This document shows positions 10,531 to 18,409 of a DNA stretch of 47,511 bases, piece by piece. Origin of the DNA: Mytilinidion resinicola. Its lineage: Eukaryota > Ascomycota > Dothideomycetes > Mytilinidiales > Mytilinidiaceae. The stretch is taken from the NCBI RefSeq assembly GCF_010093595.1, contig NW_022985442.1, positions 2,103,498-2,151,008 on the forward strand, read 5' to 3'. Under the pieces are notes generated by a model. It was given only the letters and a program-made list of their open reading frames with translations. It was not told the DNA's origin and did no database searches. The position numbers were made by a program, and so were the translations under genes. The stretch's first letter is position 1. Each line of letters starts with the position of its first letter.

Positions 10531-11011
10531 GAGGATATTTATTACATTAGAACGAGGCTCTGGGTGTTGGCAAACGTGCGAACCAGTTGTAAGGCAGCCA
10601 CTAGTGGCGCCCATGGGACTTAAAAAGCCCCTCCGCCCCCAACCCTTGTCCGGCGTGTTCGACACCTTGCACAGTGTGATATGCTCAGCCTCGCCGGGCG
10701 TAACCATGTCGGTCCTCTTCGTGCTGCACTTCAGATCCCTAAATCTATTGCGTCCAAATCTTGGCTCTTCGAGGTTGCCAGCATGCTGTGGGAAAAGGAA
10801 TCCTACGGTGTCGTGCACAGGCGTCCCTAGCATCCGATAATCACCAGTTGTGAACAAGAAGTGGCTGACGATCTTTCGCGTCTAGAATACGCTATTGATG
10901 TATTAGGGCACCGGGTGCAGCCTCTGATCTGCGCACGCACGCCTCGCGGCGAACAGAAGCCAACTCTGCACGATTACGCACAGGGAGACAAGGAAAGCGG
11001 AGGCTGCTGTT

Positions 11012-11130
11012 GGAGAGGCATAGGCGGTATTTCCAAACTACTTTAGGACATTTAAAAACAATCTTTAGACAGCCACATCCCCCTTATTACTTCTATTAAT
11101 CCCCTGCTAGCCCCTTTCGGGAGTTTGCGT
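11012..11130. repeat. dispersed repeat, copy 2 (partner at 2105-2225)
   Basis: Same orientation as copy 1. Its translation matches copy 1 but contains two stops, as expected of an aged copy. Confidence 0.55.
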
Positions 11131-11133
11131 GGG

Positions 11134-11305
11134 GAGAAGTGAAGTGTTCCGCCACTATTTGGCTAGTTTGTCATGCACTAAGTCAACCGCTGGCGAATGA
11201 ACCAGGGGAGCCATTGGCGATCACTACGCCACGCTAACTCACACTGTAGCGAGTTTCGATGCCTCTAGCGCCACCATCTTCGGTGGTGTCGCCCCAGGAG
11301 CCATG
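11134..11305 (+). repeat. long inverted repeat, left arm
   Basis: About 170 bp, near-identical to the reverse complement of 12491-12656: three or four substitutions (mostly C/T) and one 4-6-nt indel seen by eye. The arms enclose about 1.2 kb containing the palindrome. Confidence 0.85.
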
Positions 11306-12061
11306 AAATGAAAGCCGGCAATAACGGCAGAGATGTAAGTGGTCAGTTACTGCATGGGAGGGTCGGTAACGAGCTTTAATGCTAGCATTGTCTCAAATGG
11401 CTTTCGGAGTTGGAGCCCTGGAGCCATGGATATGAGGAAGAGGACCACGGAGATGTAATTGGTGAGCTACAGCTCGAGAAAGCCGGAACGCTACTCCTGG
11501 CTAGGCTGAGGATGCAAGTTTACCTTCAATCACAGCTGCGCTCGTTGCCTAGAGACCCCTCTGCAGCTTTCATTCATCCTGCGTCTTGTTCCTACACAGC
11601 TTCCCGCTTCCCACTTCCCGCAGCTGAGCCCGGCGAGCTGACAGGGTAGGTTCTTTGGACCGCCACTTCTCCATCCCCAGACCTAGTGCCGGAACGCTAT
11701 GCGAACTACGATATCTCGATAGAGATCAGCCAGCCTTCTGGTGGTGGCACCAGATTTGCGCATTCTGGACGTGAAAGATTGTCAGCCACTTCAATCCCTC
11801 GGTAATTATCAGAAGATGGAGCCAAGTTGGTGACGTGAGGGAGGTAAATAGATAGATTGGCGAGGCAAAGAGCTAGGCTGGTGAGGTGGAGAGTGAGGTT
11901 GGCGAGAGACAGATTGGCGTAGCTGATTCTCAAGGCCAGAAGCACACTGAGCCTCATCTCCTTTGAAATCATAGAGTCTGCATCTTATGCCATAACTGAT
12001 GCGTTGAACTTTGGATATGGCAGGATGAGAACCACGGGAACGCATGTTGTGCCGCTATACA

Positions 12062-12113
12062 CGCTATGCCGTACTGGGAGTGCGACATGTCGCACTCCCG
12101 GTACGGCATAGCG
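12062..12113. repeat. 52-bp near-perfect palindrome with no loop
   Basis: Arms 12062-12087 and 12088-12113 are reverse complements over 26 bp, with one G-T wobble (t at 12075 against g at 12100). The centre is gcgacatgtcgc. It sits between the two long inverted arms, off centre. It could be a cruciform-forming junction, the fused ends of two inverted elements, or a dimeric binding site. Confidence 0.9.
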
Positions 12114-12490
12114 CCTGCTGATTAGATAAACGAAAAACCAAAAGACTTTGCAGAACGCCACTTTTCTTTCCCCGCCCCAGCTTAACCGAGCGGACGGATA
12201 CCCGGTGGAACGCCCAACCCTATGATTCAGCCCGTCGAATGTGGTACAAGGGCGGCCCTTAGGCTACCCCTTGTGTGATCTCAACAGATATCGGCTAGCC
12301 TTCTTGTGGCGGCACCAGATTTACTCATCCCGGATGAAAAGATCGTCGGCTACCCCAGAGATGCCTGTGGACGGCGTCGCCAGGAATCCCCACCCGCACC
12401 TTATCCTGTTCTCTTTTCGTGTTCCGAATCGACAAGTGACACGCAAGCGGCGCGGGTAGTACGGTCGGTATTGTTGGATATGATGCCGCC

Positions 12491-12656
12491 CATGCTCCTG
12501 GGGCCACCGAAGATGGTGGCGCTGAAGGCATCGAAACTCGCTGCAGTGTGAGTTAGCGTGGCGTAGTGATCGCCAATGGCTCCCCTGGTTCATTCGCCAG
12601 CGGTTGACTTAGTGCATGACAAACTAGCCAAATAGTGGCGGAGCACTTCACTTCTC
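12491..12656 (-). repeat. long inverted repeat, right arm
   Basis: Reverse-complement partner of 11134-11305, including the stretch complementary to actaagtcaaccgctggcga. The high identity of the arms against the older repeats around them points to recent duplication or gene conversion. Confidence 0.85.
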
Positions 12657-13144
12657 TTTTCCCCCTCGATCTCCACCACCGCCCGCCTCAACAGTCGCGC
12701 CCGCTCCAGAGCAATCCAGCAGATCGCTTTCTCGGCGCTTCCCTCGCTCGGAGGCAAAATCGAAATACCGTCCGCTGTGTGGCTGCCCGTGGAACCCAGC
12801 CTGGAGCATCACCGCGCCCGACGACGGACCGACTGTCTTCCTTTTAGCCCCTTTGCACACGGCCAACATCGTCGTAGTCGCACGGAGAGGACCGACATGG
12901 TGATATAGAGCTGGTTACGCCTGGCCAGGCTGAGGATGCATGATTGCCTTCAATCACAGCTACTCTACTCGTTGCCTGGAGGCTCCTCTGCAGCTTTCGT
13001 TCATCCTGCGTCTCCTTCCTGCACCGCTTCTCTCTTGCAGCTGAGCCCTGCATTGAACGAACCGTGCATGTTTGCCTTCTCTTGCTCTGCATCGAGTCTA
13101 CACCCCCTGTCTCTCTCTTTCTTTCTGCTTCTGCCCCGTACGCA

Positions 13145-13920
13145 ATGAATTTTATTGACATCATTATTGGCTACACTGGCTGGGCTATCATGATCCTCTG
13201 CAGCGGGTATTGTGTTGGGAGTCATATATACGCTGCATTATACGAAACAACGGAACGCAGCAGATCACCGCAACCTATCATCATCTCATCAGTGTCCTTC
13301 TTCTTCGTTGTCTTCGGCTTTGTATCATCTTTTTTCAGCAAGGGCTTTAAGCCAGGCTCCTGTGAATCCCCTAACAAATGGGCCACTGTCATAATTGTGG
13401 CGCTTCAGTGTGCGCACCAGACCCTATGCCTATACGATGTGAGTTTTCCGTTGTTCAATTAAACAGCATCGTATGCTTATCTGTCTGTTAGTGTGACCGC
13501 CAAATGAACCTCTCCGGTCGGGAGTGTTCGATTTCCGGTTGGAAGCGTTTGAGTTATTACATCACAAAGTTTTTACGGTTGGGTTCACCGATATGGCTGG
13601 TTGGAGTAATTCTAACCTTTGTATTTGAATTGTAAGCATTTAAATGTATCCGGAAACGTATAAGATAATAATTGTTCTGTAGATATATCTCTCATTTTGC
13701 GTGGATTTTGAGATGTATCACGGCATCAATGTGGACACTGAAAGCCGCGAATCATGTTGACCGCAGCTCGCGGCTCATTAAGGTATGGTTTGCCAATGTA
13801 TTTACGCGTAGTTGTACAATTTTGTCCCAGTACGAGCTTGACATTTGGCGTACTCAGCTAGAAGCTATCGTGGGATTTCAGAGGCACGGAGATGCCACGC
13901 CACCATCCCACACACCTTAA
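13145..13920 (+). CDS. small multi-pass membrane protein, three exons
   Basis: Ex 1 13145-13438, exon 2 13570-13631 and exon 3 13683-13920 give 197 residues. The introns are 131 nt (GTGAGT...AAG) and 51 nt (GTAAGC...TAG). A further 48-nt intron (13783-13830) may be removed without changing frame. About five hydrophobic segments are visible: residues 3-30 (IIIGYTGWAIMILCSGYCVG), about 46-66 (IIISSVSFFFVVFGFVSSFF), about 78-97 (WATVIIVALQCAHQTLCLY), exon 2 (SPIWLVGVILTFVFEL) and exon 3 (YISHFAWILRCITASMW). That each short exon encodes a membrane helix supports the splicing. No catalytic motif is seen; it resembles small fungal integral membrane proteins of unknown function. Its upstream DNA (12908-13052) is a duplicated segment also present at 11488-11634. 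Confidence 0.55.
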
Positions 13921-14775
13921 CTCCTTCCGCCCTTCCCCGGCTGGCCCCATATATGTGTAGTCTCATAAATCCTGACACTCAGCTGAGCTCGGACATATCC
14001 TAGATTGTGAATATTTTAAGCTATTGGCTGGCGTTTCAATGGCCGATCTTCATACACGCTGACGGAGTAAGCCATTAAAAGTCGTTTCTGCATAATCTTG
14101 GGATGACGTCTGGATTCACGGCGATTATCGAGAGCTGGAACTCCGATACGGCCGAGCTCCACCTTGATACGATTCATGGCGAAATTGGTGGATGGTGGTT
14201 GGAGAAGTGAGCATTAGCATCAGATGCGTCGTCCCAGGAGAGTCGAGACTTGGAGTCAATGCGCGGCACGGAGGGCGTTAAGTGACGACCATGTTGATAT
14301 ATCTAGTTGCGCCCAACTATACATGTTTGCTTTCACCCGCCGCTCTTTGCCTTACACTTCCTGCGAGACAGATCTTTTTTTGCCTGCATCCTGCACTATG
14401 AGGCCCTTTCATTAGCTCGTTTTATCCTGTCACAAATGTTCTCTGCGTTAGCGTCTTTCTACTCGTCTGTTTCTCTACACTTGCATGACCAAACTATTAG
14501 GAAGTTGAAGATAGCTTAGGGGTAATAGGGAGATCTTCAAACAAGTATGAAATTCTAAGCCTCAGTTCCCTCGCCCTAACATCTTCACAGCAAAATTCGA
14601 ATTTCTCAATCCGTTACTATGGAGACAGGACAATCCCACGAAGCCACCCTAGTGAACAACGGAGATCTGGTCAAACGGTACTTCCCCTCCCTCCGATAAT
14701 ACTCTCGGGCCTCCCCAATTGCAGAACCGATGCGTCAACAGAAGCTCACAGAGACACAGAGAGCGATCCCGGACT
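13921..14775. other. intergenic, promoter side of the zinc-finger gene
   Basis: No certain gene. An ATG at 14619 opens a short frame (METGQSHEATLVNNGDLVKR) ending at a possible GTACTT donor with a GCAG acceptor near 14722. The spliced frame does not match the zinc-finger frame, so either a 1-nt shift has occurred or this is 5' leader. Confidence 0.4.
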
Positions 14776-16056
14776 ATGGACCGCCATTCGTCGTCCGACC
14801 CGCTTTTCTACTGCCAGGAGTGCGGTCGCGGCTACAAGACGGTCGAGTCGCTAAACTGCCATCACAAGAACCACTCGAGCAACAAGTACGTGTGCCACAT
14901 CTGCCAGGTCGGCTTCAAGCGCAAGGACCTGCTGCACCGCCATCTAACACAGGTCCATAAGTGGGGTTCGTCGCGCAGGGCCTCGAAGCCGAGGGGCGGG
15001 GACAAACGCCCCTGTGTGCGGTGCTCGCAGCGCAAGATCAAGTGCGATCGCCTGAGCCCTTGCAGCGGATGCACGCGCGGCAAACACAGCTGCCAGTACC
15101 CCACTCCACCGAAGAGCTCCATCAGCCCTTTTGCCACCATTGGCGCCTTCCCGAACCCAAATGCTACCACTGCCAGCCACGTCCCGCCCAACCTGGCCTT
15201 GTCGTCGTGGAGTGGCAACCTCTACTCCCAAAACACCGACCCAGGCCGGGACAATCACTCCCAGCTCTCGCCAGAGACAACAACCACCCTCCCAAGTTCT
15301 GGAACAGCCACGATGTGGCACTCACCGGAGCCCCAAAATGCGGCAATGGCCTACACCGTAGTATGCTCGGGTGCCAATGAGCTACCAACCGTGAGACACG
15401 TCCGCAGCTTCTCCATGATGGAAACCACTCCACCAGTCGTCAAGACTGAAGCGCCCTCCCAAATACACCATACGCCGCCGCAAGAGAACGTGAGGCTGCG
15501 GGAAGAGAACGCGAGGCTGCGGGAAGAGAATGCGAGGCTGCAAGAGAACGCGAGGCTGCGAGAGAACGTGGGGCTGCAAGAGATCGCGAGGCTGCGGGAA
15601 GAGATCGCGAGGCTAGAAGAGAAAATTGCACGGAACCGCTGGCTGAATGAAACCACTGTCTCGACTCAAGAAACCTTGAGCAACGGATCCGTGGAAATCA
15701 CATCATTCAACACCCTATCTAGGCTGCTATGCGCATCTAGACCAGAAGATTCCAATTTCATGGCGCAACCATTGTATTCTCCCACAACTTCAACATGGAA
15801 TTTTCAGGATAGCAGGTCAGCAACATCAAATTCGTTTATTGCTCCGCAGCCTATCCAGCACTGTGAAAGCTATTCCGGCAAATGTTCCGTCTGTTGCTGT
15901 CCCAACTTCGAAATGGACAGCGGTCGTTATTGTACGACAAGATTCTATAAGGATCTCCCACCGAGGATGTGTAAAGAGTGCGGACACCAGGATTCAAATC
16001 ACGCGCCACCTGGTGCGCAGGTCTGGGCGGCGAATGCGGGTTCGGTTCTGGTGTAA
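14776..16056 (+). CDS. C2H2 + Zn2Cys6 transcription factor with coiled coil and C-terminal Cys/His module
   Basis: A single exon of 426 residues from the first ATG of the open frame. Domains in order: two C2H2 fingers (C13-C16...H33; C40-C43...H56-H61); a complete Zn2Cys6 cluster (C80, C83, C90, C96, C99, C106) with the typical RKIKCDR core; a Ser/Thr/Pro/Asn-rich linker; a coiled coil at about 236-285 built from near-identical heptads (ENARLRE); and a C-terminal module C370-C373-C375-F378...T388-x-F390-Y391...C399-x2-C402-x-H404-x4-H409. This module matches the N-terminal one of the protein at 3132-4000. C2H2 plus Zn2Cys6 is a known fungal regulator layout and binds DNA in the nucleus; the coiled coil suggests dimers. 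The target is unknown. The frame is intact, unlike several neighbours. Confidence 0.85.
   Translation: MDRHSSSDPLFYCQECGRGYKTVESLNCHHKNHSSNKYVCHICQVGFKRKDLLHRHLTQVHKWGSSRRASKPRGGDKRPCVRCSQRKIKCDRLSPCSGCTRGKHSCQYPTPPKSSISPFATIGAFPNPNATTASHVPPNLALSSWSGNLYSQNTDPGRDNHSQLSPETTTTLPSSGTATMWHSPEPQNAAMAYTVVCSGANELPTVRHVRSFSMMETTPPVVKTEAPSQIHHTPPQENVRLREENARLREENARLQENARLRENVGLQEIARLREEIARLEEKIARNRWLNETTVSTQETLSNGSVEITSFNTLSRLLCASRPEDSNFMAQPLYSPTTSTWNFQDSRSATSNSFIAPQPIQHCESYSGKCSVCCCPNFEMDSGRYCTTRFYKDLPPRMCKECGHQDSNHAPPGAQVWAANAGSVLV
15481..15630 (+). repeat. coding minisatellite encoding ENARLRE heptads
   Basis: About seven imperfect copies of a 21-24-bp unit (gagaacgcgaggctgcggga) within the zinc-finger gene. 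Units vary by whole codons, so the frame is kept. Expansion or contraction would change coiled-coil length. Confidence 0.85.
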
Positions 16057-16867
16057 TGGGATATCTCTGCTGAGTTCGAAAACAGTTCGCAGTTACAGTT
16101 GATCCGGAATTGGGGGTGGAGGCCCTGTCTAGCTTGTATTTTTCCATGCTCTGGCGGGCTTGAGTAGCCGCTGGATAAAGGAGGCGTCGATTCCAGTCGT
16201 GAACAAGTTGATCGTGTAGTGTCGGCCAGCCCCTGGAGTTATCTCAGCGGGCGGCTCAGACGGTAACTCGATAGTAACTAGTTTAAAAATAGTAATTTGA
16301 CCGTTTATTTATCCCGCTTGTCTGATCACTTCCAGAAGAATACTTCCAAAGCTGTAATGCGCCAAACGTGCTGTTTTGGGCTAGCGTGCTGGTTGGGCGG
16401 GCCCGTGCCTAGCTTCAGCGCACATTATCCTTCGCTACTTCGAATAGTCAAGCTTTTGGCTTCGCGAGACAGCCAAGCCTTCTCAGCAGCGATGCAGCGA
16501 TGCAGCAATGCGGCTATGGCGCCCGGCTGCAAGAATCTTACGACTAGAAATCTCTCACCATTAGCGGCATGACAGCGGTTGAGTGTGCACTATAGCTGCC
16601 CCTTTCACGCTGCCACCATTTCCAAGATGGGAACGGCGTCCGGGTCCCAAAGTGCAAGGTGGCATAGACCCCCTCCTGCCGACCTGATCAAAGCATACTC
16701 CCCTTTCTGTATTCGATATAAGATCCAACGAGATAAGCATAAGTTACAGGGATGCTTTCCTCAAAGAGCCCGGAGGGCTTTGGCTTGATGGACGCCCAGT
16801 TCAGAAAAGACGGCAGTCGTGCTTTCAGGGGCAACCTCAACACCAAGAGGAAGCAAACAGTATATGA
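16057..16867. other. intergenic, no supported gene
   Basis: Three short open frames (16297-16885) do not look coding. A small tandem motif (agcgatgc) lies near 16489-16505. Confidence 0.45.
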
Positions 16868-17081
16868 AGCAGTGTTCCCTCTCACCCGCTAGCTTCAATA
16901 TCTAAAGAAAGGAGTAGCAACAAGTAAGTATGACGTGCGATATGGCCTAGTGTACACTTTACCTGATGCTAACAACAGAGAAACTCAGCTAGCCATACGC
17001 GAGTGGAACAAGAACAAGGTTGAATCTCTCGAGAAACAGGTTGCGGAGCTCCAGCAAAAAAAACTAGCAGCTACCCCATGA
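16868..17081 (+). pseudogene. bZIP-like basic/zipper segment, upstream copy
   Basis: An exon ending at 16923, an intron at 16924-16978 (55 nt, GTAAGT, GCTAAC, ACAG) and a second exon to a TGA at 17079-17081. The joined frame reads SKERSSNKETQLAIREWNK then NKVESLEKQVAELQQKK: an Asn-x7-Arg basic region followed by Leu/Val heptads, which is bZIP-like. There is no ATG in this frame and a TGA lies about 60 nt before the intron, so the start is missing or lies in an unseen exon. Its stop overlaps the ATG of the next bZIP frame (ATGA). It could be the N-terminal part of the same gene after frame loss. Confidence 0.45.
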
Positions 17082-17664
17082 GCCCCACGAGCCCCACGAG
17101 TACGCACAATTACATCGCCTCGCCGGACATGCCGAGTATGGAGGAGTCGCCCTCTCACAGTGGCTACTCGTCCGGCTCCAACTCGAAGAAGCCGTCCAAC
17201 ATGTCAGGGATGAAGCGTAAGCCCTCAAGGGCTGGCACCCGCAGCGTCACCACCCTCACCGCTACCCAGCTCGAACGCAAACGCGCCAGCGATAGAGAAG
17301 CCCAGCGCGCCATTCGCGAGCGGACCAAGAACCATATCGAGTCTCTAGAGCGCCGGATTATAACCCAGGACGCCGACAGCGAATTAAGGCTCACTGAGCT
17401 CTTGCAAAGAAACAATGAGCTGGAGAACAAGAATGCCGTGCTGCAGACGCGGCTGAGCCATGCTCTCGCCTCGTTAGAATATGCAGATTCCTAATGGAAA
17501 ACCCACCAATGGCTCAGCAGCCCATGCCGATGCTGGGCTTTGGCACTCCTACGTCGAATTACTCACCGCATCTAGAGGAGTATCGGTACATGAGCGTGCA
17601 GATGGCCCAACCACAAGGCCAAAATCCCCCATACCAGGACCATGTAAAGGTCGAGCCACAATGA
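17078..17664 (+). pseudogene. bZIP transcription factor, 1-nt frameshift near the C-terminus
   Basis: From ATG 17078 a Ser/Pro-rich N-terminus leads to a bZIP domain (ERKRASDREAQRAIRERTKN, then HIESLERRI and Leu/Asn-rich heptads) ending at TAA 17492-17494. The basic region with Asp in place of the usual Asn and the REAQRAIRERTK core resembles fungal bZIP proteins of the type with a DUF3425 tail. Just past the stop another frame continues as typical Pro/Gln-rich regulator sequence (NPPMAQQPMPMLGFGTPTSN, ending KVEPQ) to TGA at 17662-17664. Adding one nucleotide near 17490 would join them, so a single-base deletion probably truncated the protein by about 56 residues. The DNA-binding part is complete and could still act. 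Confidence 0.65.
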
Positions 17665-18048
17665 GCACGTATTAGCTTGGGTAGCAATGTTTGCCGGAAG
17701 TGAGTCTAATCTCCGCACCTACAAAGTGATGTCAGACGGAGGCATTCGGAGCGATTTTGCTGGTTGGAGCAGCGCATTTACCTAGACTGCTGCCCTTGAT
17801 AGGTTCTGGCCGTCACGTCGGAGCCGGGACATCGAGCCGAAGTAGAAAGAATTGTATTCCACTTATTAATGCATCCTACCTTGTCGATAACCTGTGCCAA
17901 CAACTCTCTACGGGGCAGTTGGAAAGAGACGCTGTAGATGGCGCTGATCCAGATGAGCGCGATGATGACTGCGCCCCTTCGGCCTCGCTAACCACCAGCT
18001 CGAGGGCTAGCTCGATGGCCTCGGGCTGATCCCCAACCCCATAAGAAG
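17665..18048. other. intergenic, no supported gene
   Basis: A plus-strand open frame at 17757-18029 and a polar minus-strand reading over the same stretch are both weak. No motif recognised. Confidence 0.4.
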
Positions 18049-18156
18049 ATGGCGGACATTAAGGTTGCGTACCGGGTAGTGACGCAGGCAGACTTTGTTG
18101 AAGCACGAGATCTCCCGCCCTGCATTCACATCCGCACCATACTTTTCAGGGTATAG
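18049..18156 (+). CDS. possible short ORF or 5' exon
   Basis: ATG at 18049 in a good context (aagaagATGGCG) opens a 35-residue frame with gene-like codon use (KVAYRVVTQADFVEARDLPP). It ends at TAG just after a possible GTATAG donor (18151). A short splice to an acceptor near 18193 would add nine residues. No family recognised. Confidence 0.2.
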   Translation: MADIKVAYRVVTQADFVEARDLPPCIHIRTILFRV

Positions 18157-18380
18157 AGATGCATTAGCGCGACATCGTCCGAAAAGAGATTAAGGTCTAC
18201 GCTCATGGCAACGTTACCCCTTAACATCAAGACCACAACGCGACGAATTGCCCTAGGACCTGCGAGAATCGAGCCGCGTGCCGAAACCAGCCCCGAAAGT
18301 CGTAGAAGCAGGTCCAATACGACGCGGCCGAGTAATAGCCGTAGGATATGACATGGTATAAGCGGCGTCGCCAAATCGAT

Positions 18381-18400
18381 GTTGTTGTTGTTGTTGTTGT
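18381..18400. repeat. GTT trinucleotide microsatellite
   Basis: Nearly seven tandem gtt units just past the 3' end of the Myb-like gene. Confidence 0.9.
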
Positions 18401-18409
18401 AGCGATAGA

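Larger units (their letters stand above)
10838..13055. repeat. mosaic of duplicated and inverted repeat segments
   Basis: Several related segments are mixed here. A segment at 10838-10920 recurs inverted at 11725-11815 and again at 12283-12352. A 170-bp inverted pair lies at 11134-11305 and 12491-12656. A direct pair lies at 11488-11634 and 12908-13052. A diverged dispersed repeat is at 11012-11130, and a 52-bp palindrome at 12062-12113. Open frames inside (for example ADNLSRPECANLVPPPEGW on the minus strand near 11720-11800, ADDLSRLEYAIDVLG on the plus strand at 10861) share a motif because they are copies of the same repeat; I would not call them genes. It looks like nested or rearranged non-autonomous elements. 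Confidence 0.65.

Noticed and set aside
12321..12593. Overlapping ORFs in the repeat mosaic as host genes
   Set aside because: They recur as parts of repeat copies, in several frames, with no intact domain.
15481..15630. Short tandem units as a CRISPR-like array
   Set aside because: No spacers; units are codon-phased heptads in a fungal coding region.
15164..15656. Ser/Leu-rich minus-strand ORFs (RSLAFSRS-type repeats)
   Set aside because: They are the antisense of the heptad minisatellite of the zinc-finger gene.
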